Part shown: one piece after another, positions 16,867 through 24,134 of the stretch
Layout of the letters: every line of letters starts with the position of its first letter
Position numbering within the stretch: position 1 is the first letter of the stretch
Assembly: GCF_003319115.1 (NCBI RefSeq)
Contig: NZ_QOHF01000012.1
Location: 1-64,000 of the forward strand
DNA: 64,000 bases
Source of the DNA: Geodermatophilus sp. TF02-6
GTDB lineage: Bacteria > Actinomycetota > Actinomycetes > Mycobacteriales > Geodermatophilaceae
Reading direction: 5' to 3'
Position numbers and translations under genes: made by a program
The notes under the pieces: generated by a model
What the model saw: the letters and a program-made list of their open reading frames with translations, nothing else
What the model was told of the DNA's origin: nothing
Database searches by the model: none

Positions 16867-17919
16867 TCAGCCGGCCGTCCACTCCAGCAGCTCGCCCGCG
16901 GTCCAGCTGTTGACCACCCGCTCCACCGGGACGCCGCACTCGACGGCGCGCTCGCAGCCGTTGCCCTGCCAGTCCAGCTGACCGGGGGCGTGCGCGTCGG
17001 TGTCCACGGCGAACTCGCAGCCGGCGTCAACGGCGAGGGACAGCAGCCGCAGCGGCGGGTCGAGCCGCTCCGGCCGGCAGTTGATCTCGACGGCGGTGCC
17101 GTGCTCGACGCAGGCGGAGAACACCGCCTCGGCGTCGAAAGTGCTCTCCGGCCGCGGCCGCTGCCGGCGTCCCTCCCCCTGCTCGCGGGGGACGAGCAGC
17201 CGCCCGGTGCAGTGGCCGAGGACGTCGGTGTGCGGGTTTGCCACCGCGGCGAGCATCCGCCCGGTCATGGCCGCCGACTCCGCCCGCAGGTCGGAGTGGA
17301 CGCTGGCGACGACGACGTCGAGCCGGCCCAGCAGCTCGTCGGTCTGGTCCAGCGAGCCGTCGGTGTCGATGTCGCACTCGATGCCGGTGAGGATCCGGAA
17401 CGGCGCCAGCTCCTCGTTCAGCTCCGCGACGACGTCCAGCTGCCGCTCGAGCCTGGCCGCGCTGAGCCCGTTGGCCACCGTCAGCCGGGGGGAGTGGTCG
17501 GTGAGCGCCACGTAGTCGTGGCCCAGCCCGATCGCCGCCTCGGCCATCTCCCGGATGGGGCTGCCGCCGTCCGACCAGTCCGAGTGCACGTGCAGGTCGC
17601 CGCGCAGGTGGCTGCAGAACGCGGCGACGTCGTCGGCCAGCGGCACCAGCGAGCCTGCGGCCTCCTCGAGCCGGGCGAGGTAGTCGGGCACCTCGCCGGC
17701 GTGCGCCTGCACGATCGCCGCGCCGGTCTTGGGGCCGATGCCGCGCAGGTCGGTGAGGGTGCGGGTGCGGATCCGCCGGTCGAGCTCCTCCGGGCCGAGG
17801 GCGTCGACGACGGCGGCGGCGGTCCGGAAGGCCGCGACCCGGTGCGTGGGCTCGCGGGCGCGCTCCAGGAGGAAGGCGATCCTCCGGAGCGCGGCCGCGG
17901 GCGGGAGCGGATCGCTCAG
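16867..17919 (-). CDS. PHP-domain phosphoesterase with helix-hairpin-helix (PolX-like, no polymerase)
   Basis: About 350 residues. The N-terminal part (ALRRIAFLLERAREPTHRVAAFRTAA, then LRGIGPKTGAAIVQ) is the helix-hairpin-helix region found in family X polymerases and their stand-alone relatives. The C-terminal PHP domain has the metal ligands LRGDLHVHSDWSDG, VALTDHSP, GIECDID, VVASVHSD, HCTGRLL and VDTDAHAP. The palm/nucleotidyltransferase part is absent. No ATG, GTG or TTG is suitably placed. Similarity to relatives puts the N-terminus at CTG 17919, which overlaps the DoxX-like gene's stop and has AAGAAGG eight bases upstream, so the start is uncertain. A role as hydrolase or nuclease on DNA or phosphosugars is possible. 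Confidence 0.82.
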   Translation of the reverse strand: MSDPLPPAAALRRIAFLLERAREPTHRVAAFRTAAAVVDALGPEELDRRIRTRTLTDLRGIGPKTGAAIVQAHAGEVPDYLARLEEAAGSLVPLADDVAAFCSHLRGDLHVHSDWSDGGSPIREMAEAAIGLGHDYVALTDHSPRLTVANGLSAARLERQLDVVAELNEELAPFRILTGIECDIDTDGSLDQTDELLGRLDVVVASVHSDLRAESAAMTGRMLAAVANPHTDVLGHCTGRLLVPREQGEGRRQRPRPESTFDAEAVFSACVEHGTAVEINCRPERLDPPLRLLSLAVDAGCEFAVDTDAHAPGQLDWQGNGCERAVECGVPVERVVNSWTAGELLEWTAG

Positions 17920-18464
17920 CGGGCGGCCTTCTTCAGCCGCTTCTCGGACCTCCGCTGCGCCTTGGCGGCGCGCTTCTGGGCCCTCCCCAGGTTCTTCTCG
18001 GTGGCGTCGGCCGCCTTCTGCGCCGCCCGGCGGGCCCGGTAGCCGACCGACGGCTTGCCCTCGGTGTCGACGGCGGCGATGAGCAGCCCGCCGAGCAGAC
18101 CCAGGTTCTTGAGGAAGTGCGCGACCTGGCCGAAGCGCTCCTTGGGGTCGTCGTGCTCCCAGAAGCGGTGCCCGGCCAGCGTCGTCGGCACGATGCTGGC
18201 CGACAGGGCGAGCGCGGAGAGGCGGGGCAGCTTGCCCAGGGCCAGCAGCGAGCCGGCGGCGACCTTCACCCCGGCGTCGATCCTCACCCACTGCTCGACG
18301 TCCCGTGGCACCTGGACCGGCAGCTGCTCGTCGGCCGTGCGGGCGATCTGGTCGACGACGGGGGCGGCACCCGGTACCCGGCTCTGCGGGTTGCGGAGGG
18401 TGTCGATCCCGCCGTAGACGAACGACGAGGCGAGCAGCGGCCGGGCGATCCGGCGGACCAACAT
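17916..18464 (-). CDS. DoxX-family membrane protein
   Basis: 182 residues from ATG 18464 (GAGG about seven bases upstream). The opening MLVRRIARPLLASSFVYGGID is the usual DoxX start, and four hydrophobic helices follow, including VKVAAGSLLALGKLPRLSAL and LGLLGGLLIAAVDTEG. The last 45 residues are strongly basic (RARRAAQKAADATEKNLG and then Lys/Arg-rich repeats) and probably face the cytoplasm or contact nucleic acid or lipid head groups. DoxX proteins are linked to redox or thiol stress, but the molecular role is unclear. The gene is translationally coupled to the PHP gene. Confidence 0.82.
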   Translation of the reverse strand: MLVRRIARPLLASSFVYGGIDTLRNPQSRVPGAAPVVDQIARTADEQLPVQVPRDVEQWVRIDAGVKVAAGSLLALGKLPRLSALALSASIVPTTLAGHRFWEHDDPKERFGQVAHFLKNLGLLGGLLIAAVDTEGKPSVGYRARRAAQKAADATEKNLGRAQKRAAKAQRRSEKRLKKAAR

Positions 18465-18568
18465 GGGAGACCTCACTTCCGTCGGGGAGCTGTCGTCGTG
18501 CCAGTGCCCCGGCAGGCGCCGGGACACCCCTGATCGGACCGTAGTGAGGTCGCCGCCGATCCGCTGGG

Positions 18569-20005
18569 TCAGTCGGTGCGGCAGCAGTAGACGACGAGCC
18601 GCGTGCGCTTGCCGAAGACGAACTCGGTCGCCGGCTCGCCGGTCTCACCGTCGTAGGCCACCTGCTGGGGGCCCGAGCGGGAGACCACCCGCACCCGCTC
18701 GACCTGCAGCTCCGCGTAACCGGAGCTGCGGTCGCTGATCCCGAGCAGCGAGCCGAGCACGGCGCGGGTGCGGCTGAACCGGACGTCGGCGCGCAGGTAC
18801 TGCACGTCGAGCAGCCCGTCCTCCAGCCGCGGCCGCCAGGCGGGGGTCAGCCCGCGCGGGGTGTAGCGGCAGTTGCCGACGAAGAGGATCCAGACCAGCA
18901 CCGGCCGGCCGTCGAGCAGCAGCGACACCGGCGTCCCCCGGCGGAGGGTCTGCGCCGCGGCCACCGTCATCGCCGCCCACCTGCCCATGCGCCCGGCCAG
19001 CGCGTCGCGGCGGCGCACCATCTCCGGGTAGCTGCCGATGCTGGCGGTGTTGAGGAACGGCGTCCCGTTGACGCAGGCGACGTCCACCTCCACCGCCTGG
19101 CCGGCGACCACCGCCTCGGCGGCGTGCTCGACGGTGTGCACGCCCAGGTCGCGGGCGAAGTGGTTGAGCGTGCCGGCGGGCAGGACCGCCAGCGGCAGGC
19201 CGTGCTCGAGCGCCACCGCGGCCGCCGCCGCGACGCTGCCGTCACCGCCGGCCACGCCGAGCGCCCGCGCCCGCCCCGACCGCGCGGCGTCCTCCAGCAG
19301 GTCGGCGATCGAGTGCTCCGGCGTGCCCTCCCGGACGTCGGCGCGGGGGAGCAGCCGGCGGACGTCCTCGGCCGGGTCGTAGTCCTCCGGGCCCGAGCGG
19401 GGGTTGACCGCGACGACCAGCCCCTCCCCCTCGGGCAGCGCCGGCGCGGTGCGCGCGGTCCGCACCCGGGCCGGGGTCGTGGGCCGCACCTGCCACCAGT
19501 GCCGGCTGCCCGCGGCGACCGCCATCCCGATGGCCAGGCCGGCGACCACGTCGCCCGGGTAGTGCACGCCCACGTGCACCCGCGAGTAGCCGACGCCGAG
19601 TGCCAGCGGTGCCAGCGACGCCCCGACCGCCGGGCTCTCCAGGGCGACGCCGGTGGCGAACGCCCCGGCCGAGGAGGAGTGCCCGCTGGGGAAGGAGTGC
19701 GTCGTCGGGGACCGGCGCAGCAGCCGGCCGACCGGGTGCGCGCCGAGGTCGGGACGCCGCCGGCCGAACACCGGCTTGAGGACGGCGTTGACCAGCGCGC
19801 TCGACGCCGCCATGGAGCCCAGCCCGCGGATCGCACCCCGCCGCAGCGTCCCGCGGCGCAGCCCGAGCAGGAGGGCGACGGCGATCCAGAGCCGGCCGTG
19901 GTCGGCGGCGGTGGACAGCCGGCGCAGCCAGGGGTCGGCGGCCGAGGTGGGCAGGGCGCCGATGGAGGAGTGCAGGCGGGCGTCCCACTGCCGGACGCTG
20001 CGCAT
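18569..20005 (-). CDS. PAP2 phosphatase - diacylglycerol kinase catalytic domain fusion
   Basis: 478 residues from ATG 20005. The first about 215 residues are a PAP2 membrane phosphatase with KPVFGRRRP, PSGHSSSAGA and SRVHVGVHYPGD, the three signature motifs. The second half is a diacylglycerol-kinase-like catalytic domain: GGDGSVAAAAAV and PAGTLNHFARDLGV. It ends with the beta-rich lipid-kinase fold (GNCRYTPRGLTPAWRP). One polypeptide could thus remove a phosphate from a lipid and place one on a lipid, suggesting undecaprenyl-pyrophosphate or phosphatidate recycling. TAGCGT lies eight bases before the ATG, a possible -10 of a near-leaderless transcript. Confidence 0.88.
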   Translation of the reverse strand: MRSVRQWDARLHSSIGALPTSAADPWLRRLSTAADHGRLWIAVALLLGLRRGTLRRGAIRGLGSMAASSALVNAVLKPVFGRRRPDLGAHPVGRLLRRSPTTHSFPSGHSSSAGAFATGVALESPAVGASLAPLALGVGYSRVHVGVHYPGDVVAGLAIGMAVAAGSRHWWQVRPTTPARVRTARTAPALPEGEGLVVAVNPRSGPEDYDPAEDVRRLLPRADVREGTPEHSIADLLEDAARSGRARALGVAGGDGSVAAAAAVALEHGLPLAVLPAGTLNHFARDLGVHTVEHAAEAVVAGQAVEVDVACVNGTPFLNTASIGSYPEMVRRRDALAGRMGRWAAMTVAAAQTLRRGTPVSLLLDGRPVLVWILFVGNCRYTPRGLTPAWRPRLEDGLLDVQYLRADVRFSRTRAVLGSLLGISDRSSGYAELQVERVRVVSRSGPQQVAYDGETGEPATEFVFGKRTRLVVYCCRTD

Positions 20006-20013
20006 GCCGCCCG

Positions 20014-20019
20014 ACGCTA
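20014..20019 (-). promoter_or_regulatory. Candidate -10 element (TAGCGT) of the PAP2-kinase gene
   Basis: TAGCGT on the minus strand, eight bases before the ATG at 20005. This spacing leaves almost no 5' leader, a common arrangement in actinobacteria. No clear -35 is visible. Confidence 0.35.
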
Positions 20020-20103
20020 GCCCATCCCGCGTCCCGGGGTCCCCCGGATGATCAGCTGAGTCCCCAGGGCCCCTCCGGGGACGCCGCGATGGCGTGAAAA
20101 TGG

Positions 20104-20298
20104 GCGGTGGGGCTGCCCGTCGACGCCGACGCTTCCTTGGCACTCGAGGCCGTTGCTGAGTCTGGCGCCGGGGCCCTGCCTGAGGGGTTGCGCACTGTTG
20201 CCACGAGCACGCCGGTTAGATTCTTTGATTCCCATCGGACCCCCGGACAGCCCCGCCTGGCGGCAACCTACGCCGAACCGGAGGAAGGGGGGAGAGCG
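20104..20298 (+). ncRNA. Candidate bridge-RNA region of the IS110 element
   Basis: About 195 bases between the presumed left end and the recombinase start hold no gene. In IS110-group elements this left-end region encodes the bridge RNA, whose two loops pair with target and donor DNA. The 3' side between the stop (21660) and the presumed right end is only about 60 bases, too short for the IS1111-type location. No loop could be matched to a target by eye, so this is assigned by position only. Confidence 0.35.
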
Positions 20299-21660
20299 GT
20301 GCAACAGCCGATCGAGATCGAGGTCGACGAGCACGAACAGGTCCTGGAGCGGGTCGCCGGGATCGATGTGGCCAAGGCCAGCGGCATGGTGTGTACCCGG
20401 ACGCCGGCCGAGACCGGCACCGGCCGGCGGGTAACCAAGGTCTGGGAGGTGAAGACGACCACCCGGGCGCTGCTGGAACTGGCCGACCACCTGCGAGCCC
20501 AGGGCATCCAGCGCATCGTCTTGGAATCCACCTCGGACTACTGGCGGCCCTTCTACTACCTGCTGGAGGCCGCCGGGCTGACGGTGTGGCTGGTCAACGC
20601 CGCCCAGGTGAAGAACGTCCCCGGCCGACCCAAGACCGACAAGATCGACGCGGTGTGGCTGGCCAAGCTGGCCGAGAAGTCGATGGTCTCGGCCTCCTTC
20701 GTGCCGGCCGAACCGATACGGCACGTCCGTGATCTGGCCCGGGCCCGCTTCGATCTGGTCGAGGACCGCACCCGGGTCAAGCAGCGGGTCGAGAAGCTCC
20801 TCGAGGACGCCCTGATCAAGATCTCGGCGGTGCTCACCGACATCCACGGCGTCTCCGGGCGGGTGATCATCGAGGCGCTGATCGCCGGGCAACGCAACCC
20901 CAAGGTCCTCGCCGAACTGGCCAAGGGACGGGCCCGGGCCCGCCGCGCGGAGCTGGAAGCGGCTTGCGATGGCCGGTTCACCGACCACCACGCCCGACTG
21001 GCGAAGATGCTGCTCAGTCAGATCGACGACCTCGGTGCGCGCATCGAGGAGGTCACCGCGCTGCTCGACGAGGCGATCGCCGCGCTCCCCGCCCCGGCCC
21101 CGGCACCGGCCGACAGCACCACCGCGGGCACCGTCAACGCCGCTGCGCTCGACACCGGGCCGACCGGCTACGCCTCCGCAGTCAAGCGGCTGTGCCAGAT
21201 TCCCGGCGGTGGCCCGGACTCGGTCCGGGCCGTCATCGGCGAGATCGGCCTGGACATGACGGTGTTCGGCACTCCCCAGCGGCTGTGCTCCTGGGCCAAG
21301 ACCTCCCCACGCACCGTGGAGTCTGGCCGCAAGAAGGGCAGAGCCCGCACCGGCAAGGGCAACCCGTACCTGAAGGCCGCGCTCGGCCAGATGGCCACCG
21401 GTGCGGCCAAGACCGACACCTTCCTCGGCGAGCGCTACCGGCGGTTGATCAGACGGATGCCCAAGGCCAAGGCCCTGGCCGCGCTGGAACGCTCCATCCT
21501 GGTGATCATCTTCCACCTACTGGCTGACCCGGCCGCCGAGTTCGCCGATCTCGGCGCCGACTTCTACACCCGCCGCATCGACAAGGCTCGCCGCACCAGC
21601 CACCTCACCCGCCAGCTGCAGGCCCTGGGCTACACCGTCGCCCTCACCCCAGCGGCCTGA
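20299..21660 (+). CDS. IS110-family transposase (DEDD recombinase)
   Basis: 453 residues from GTG 20299, with GGAGGAAGGGG just upstream. The N-terminal RuvC-like domain carries D23 (AGIDVAKA), E76 (VLESTSDYW) and D114/D117 (PKTDKIDAVW), the DEDD set. A long helical middle follows (near 150-270), then the C-terminal Tnp domain with QIPGGGPDSVRAVIGEIG and the SPRTVESGRKKG segment that holds the reactive serine. Length and motifs are complete, so the element may be active. Confidence 0.93.
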   Translation: MQQPIEIEVDEHEQVLERVAGIDVAKASGMVCTRTPAETGTGRRVTKVWEVKTTTRALLELADHLRAQGIQRIVLESTSDYWRPFYYLLEAAGLTVWLVNAAQVKNVPGRPKTDKIDAVWLAKLAEKSMVSASFVPAEPIRHVRDLARARFDLVEDRTRVKQRVEKLLEDALIKISAVLTDIHGVSGRVIIEALIAGQRNPKVLAELAKGRARARRAELEAACDGRFTDHHARLAKMLLSQIDDLGARIEEVTALLDEAIAALPAPAPAPADSTTAGTVNAAALDTGPTGYASAVKRLCQIPGGGPDSVRAVIGEIGLDMTVFGTPQRLCSWAKTSPRTVESGRKKGRARTGKGNPYLKAALGQMATGAAKTDTFLGERYRRLIRRMPKAKALAALERSILVIIFHLLADPAAEFADLGADFYTRRIDKARRTSHLTRQLQALGYTVALTPAA

Positions 21661-21822
21661 CAGACACGGAATCGCAGCCCCGGGCACCGACCGGGGTCAC
21701 CTCGTCATGCCCTCTCACCTGACCATTTTCCGGTTAGCTCACGGTCCGGCGTCCTGGCTCACCGTCCACCGTGAGCCTGGACGCGGGACGACCAGCCCAC
21801 CTGATCGTCCGCGCGGGGGCGC

Positions 21823-22356
21823 TCAGGCCTTCCGGCGGGCCCGGTAGGCGGCGACCGTCGACCGGCTGGCGCAGGTGTTGGAGCAGTAGCGGCGGCTGGC
21901 GTTGCGCGAGGTGTCGACGTAGACGTCCTCGCAGCCCTCGGCCGAGCAGACGCCGATCCGCTGCCACCCGTGCTGGACGACGACCTGCGACAGACCCATC
22001 GCGACCGTCGTGGTCAGCTGCTCGAGCGCCGGCGCGTCCGGCCGGGCGTGGTGCAGGTGCAGCTCGCCGTCGTGGTCGGTGGCGTAGGGCTGGGGGGAGG
22101 CCAGGGCGAGCAGCGCATTGAGCCGGTCGATCACCTCGGCCTGCGAGCCGGCGACCGCGACGGCGCGGACCAGGTCGGCGGTCCGAGCGGCCTGCGCGGC
22201 TTCGTCGGGGGAGAGGTCGACGGCGGTGCCGGGTGAGAACCAGTCGGCGTGCGCGCGGAGGAACGCACCGGCCCACTGCGGCCCGGCGTCCCGGTCGGCG
22301 TTGGCCAGGTCGATGGCCAGCTCGACGGCGCTGGACCCGTAGGTGTCGTAGTCCAT
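21823..22356 (-). CDS. CGNR zinc-finger transcriptional regulator (ABATE domain)
   Basis: 177 residues from ATG 22356 (GGGGA four bases upstream; a GTG at 22368 is in frame). The N-terminal half is the ABATE ligand-sensing domain. The C-terminal zinc finger uses C137, C142, C158 and C162 within VCSAEGCEDVYVDTSRNASR and RYCSNTCASRSTVAAYRARR. The name-giving CGNR motif is CASR here. The family commonly sits next to, and is thought to control, a transporter. Here it is divergent from an MFS exporter, with a repeat-rich intergenic region between them. Confidence 0.9.
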   Translation of the reverse strand: MDYDTYGSSAVELAIDLANADRDAGPQWAGAFLRAHADWFSPGTAVDLSPDEAAQAARTADLVRAVAVAGSQAEVIDRLNALLALASPQPYATDHDGELHLHHARPDAPALEQLTTTVAMGLSQVVVQHGWQRIGVCSAEGCEDVYVDTSRNASRRYCSNTCASRSTVAAYRARRKA

Positions 22357-22391
22357 GGAATCCCCCACCGGTGGGCGGCCGTTGGCGTCGA

Positions 22392-22468
22392 GTAGGCGTC
22401 GTAGTCGGTTTGACTCCCTACGACGCTCCCCCTAGCCTGTAGGTGGTCAACGGGTTTTGACCCCCTAC
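22392..22468. promoter_or_regulatory. Operator-like repeats between regulator and exporter genes
   Basis: The 13-base motif TTTGACNCCCTAC occurs twice on the plus strand, at 22409-22421 and 22456-22468, 47 bases apart. Each copy is the right arm of an inverted repeat: GTCGTAG (22398-22404) with CTACGAC (22418-22424), and GTAGGTGGTCAA (22439-22450) with TTGACCCCCTAC (22457-22468; 11 of 12 paired). TTGACT within the first copy followed 17 bases later by TAGCCT (22433-22438) makes a plausible promoter toward the exporter. Binding at these sites would block it. The CGNR protein is the obvious candidate binder. Confidence 0.6.
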
Positions 22469-22502
22469 TGTTCCTCTCTGCTGCAACCGAAGTGAGTTCA
22501 TC

Positions 22503-23708
22503 GTGCGCTCGTACCTGTCCGTGTGGCGCCTGCCGTCGGCCCCGGTGCTGCTCGTCGCCGGTTTCGCCGGCCGTCTCCCCTCGGCCATGGTCCCGCTCGC
22601 GCTGCTGCTCATGGTGCAGCAGCAGACCGGTTCCTACGCGGTCGCCGGCCTCGCGTCGGCCACGTACGGCATCGCGATGGCCGGGGCGGCCCCGGTCCTC
22701 GGCCGGTTGGCCGACCGCCGCACGCCGCGCCCGGTCCTGCTGGCCCAGGCCGCGGCCCACCCGCTGCTGCTGACCCTGCTCGTCGCCGTCGTCCTCGGCG
22801 GCGCGCCGACCCCGGCGATCGTCGCCGCCTCGGCCGCCGCCGGTGCCGGTACGCCGCTGGTGTCCGGTGCGGTGCGCGCGCTGTGGTCGCGGGTCGACCC
22901 GAGGGTGCGCGCCACCGCCTACGCGCTGGACGCCACCGCCACCGAGCTGGTCTTCGTGGCCGGCCCGACCGTGGTCGCCGCGCTCGCGGTGCTGGCCGAC
23001 CCGGCGTGGGCGGTGGGCGCCGCCGGGGTGCTCGCCGCGGCCGGCGCGCTGGCCGTCGCGACCTCGGGGGCGATGCGCGGCTGGGCGCCGGCCCCCGAGG
23101 TGGAGCGGGCCAGCGTGTTCGCCACCGTGCTCGCCCCCGGGATGCCGCGGGTGCTGGCCAGCGGCGCGGCGCTGATGCTCGGCTTCGGCGCGCTCGAGGT
23201 CGCCGTCCCCGCGTTCGCCGACGCCGCCGGCGCGCCCGGTATGTCCGGCGTCCTGCTGGCGCTGTGGTCGCTGGGCTCGGTCGCCGGCGGGCTGTGGTTC
23301 GGCGCCCGGGTGGTCAGCGTCTCCCTGCCGCGGCAGTACCGGTGGCTGCTGCTCGGGGTCACGATCGGCCTGGCGCCGCTGACCGCGGCGTCGGACCCCT
23401 GGGTGCTCGGCGCCCTGCTCTTCCTCGGGGGGACGGCGATCGCGCCGACGCTCACCGTGCAGAACTCCCTGGTCGGCAGCATCGCCCCGGCGCACGCCAC
23501 GACCGAGGCCTTCACCTGGCTGTCCACGATGGCCACCGGCGCCTCGGCGGTCGGCGCCGCGCTCGGCGGTGCGCTGATCGAGAGCCGGGCGGGGGTGAGC
23601 GGCAGCCTGGTGCTGGCCGTCGCCGGTGCCGCGCTGGCCGTCGTGGTGACCCTGGTGCCGGGCCGGCGCCCTGCCCGCCGTCCGGCCGCCGAGCCCGTCG
23701 CCGCCTGA
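22503..23708 (+). CDS. Major facilitator superfamily transporter
   Basis: 401 residues from GTG 22503, with 12 predicted membrane helices. The cytoplasmic loop between helices 2 and 3 has the MFS motif A-like PVLGRLADRRTPRPVLL. The first helix contains FAGRLPSAMVPLALLL. It resembles small-molecule or drug efflux MFS proteins with no close substrate hint. It is divergent from the CGNR regulator, and a strong palindromic repeat just after its stop likely ends transcription. Confidence 0.88.
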   Translation: MRSYLSVWRLPSAPVLLVAGFAGRLPSAMVPLALLLMVQQQTGSYAVAGLASATYGIAMAGAAPVLGRLADRRTPRPVLLAQAAAHPLLLTLLVAVVLGGAPTPAIVAASAAAGAGTPLVSGAVRALWSRVDPRVRATAYALDATATELVFVAGPTVVAALAVLADPAWAVGAAGVLAAAGALAVATSGAMRGWAPAPEVERASVFATVLAPGMPRVLASGAALMLGFGALEVAVPAFADAAGAPGMSGVLLALWSLGSVAGGLWFGARVVSVSLPRQYRWLLLGVTIGLAPLTAASDPWVLGALLFLGGTAIAPTLTVQNSLVGSIAPAHATTEAFTWLSTMATGASAVGAALGGALIESRAGVSGSLVLAVAGAALAVVVTLVPGRRPARRPAAEPVAA

Positions 23709-23714
23709 CCCCAC

Positions 23715-23775
23715 GGGCATGGGAAGCGATACCTGCGTCCACGGGCTCGTGACGCAGGTATCGCTTCCCATGCCC
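23715..23775. repeat. Palindromic repeat family A, copy 1 (terminator-like)
   Basis: Perfect 25-bp inverted repeat: arms 23715-23739 and 23751-23775 with an 11-base loop. The core ATGGGAAGCGATACCTGCGT is identical in a second copy at 61625-61683. It begins six bases after the MFS stop. No U-tract is present, which is normal for actinobacterial terminators. Confidence 0.85.
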
Positions 23776-23878
23776 ACGGGGGGACGCGTGGAGTGGGCAG
23801 CTCGGGGACCCGGGCTGCAGGCCCCGCCCCGGGCGCTGGTACTCTCCGTGTGGTGGTTCCGGGGGGACTCGGACCCCG

Positions 23879-23967
23879 GGAGGCTTCGCCTAGTCCGGTC
23901 TATGGCGCCGCACTGCTAATGCGGTTTGGGTTAACCCCCATCCCGGGTTCAAATCCCGGAGCCTCCG
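23879..23967 (+). tRNA. tRNA-Ser(GCU)
   Basis: An 89-base class II tRNA. The acceptor stem is GGAGGCT (23879-23885) with AGCCTCC (23960-23966), discriminator G. The anticodon stem is CCGCA/TGCGG around loop CTGCTAA, anticodon GCT. It has a long variable arm and a GGTTCAAAT T-loop. CCA is not encoded. It is followed 21 bases later by tRNA-Arg. Confidence 0.95.
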
Positions 23968-23988
23968 CGCGACACAACTGAACAGCCC

Positions 23989-24061
23989 GCACCCGTAGCT
24001 CAACGGATAGAGCATCTGACTACGGATCAGAAGGTTAGGGGTTCGAATCCCTTCGGGTGCA
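23989..24061 (+). tRNA. tRNA-Arg(ACG)
   Basis: 73 bases. The acceptor stem is GCACCCG (23989-23995) with CGGGTGC (24054-24060), discriminator A. The anticodon stem TCTGA/TCAGA encloses CTACGGA, anticodon ACG (A34 is expected to become inosine by TadA, encoded at 47481 in this window). The T-loop is GGTTCGAAT. CCA is not encoded. Confidence 0.95.
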
Positions 24062-24071
24062 CGTGTGACGT

Positions 24072-24107
24072 CGCGGCCCCGTCCTCCTCCCGGAGGGCGG
24101 GGCCGCG
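24072..24107. terminator. Bidirectional terminator hairpin
   Basis: CGCGGCCCCG (24072-24081) pairs perfectly with CGGGGCCGCG (24098-24107), with an inner CCTCC/GGAGG pairing. It lies between the tRNA genes and the convergent GNAT gene and can serve both. Confidence 0.75.
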
Positions 24108-24134
24108 GTCTGTCCGGGAGGCGGCCGGCGCGGG

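Larger units (their letters stand above)
20096..21730 (+). mobile_element. IS110-family insertion sequence (ends approximate)
   Basis: The element holds one intact IS110-type recombinase and a long 5' non-coding stretch. The only end-like signal found is a short inverted pair: GAAAATGG at 20096-20103 and CCATTTTC at 21723-21730. True ends may lie a little outside. IS110 elements generally lack clear terminal repeats and target duplications and transpose through a circular form. The element separates the PAP2-kinase gene from the CGNR regulator gene without breaking either. Confidence 0.65.

Noticed and set aside
21679-21696. CCCCG/CGGGG hairpin after the IS110 transposase as a bridge RNA
   Set aside because: The 3' non-coding part is too short; the hairpin is more likely a terminator or recombination feature.
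23719-23790. Small frames reading GSDTCV and QVSLPMP across repeat A
   Set aside because: They are produced by the palindrome itself and recur at 61628 for that reason; not genes.
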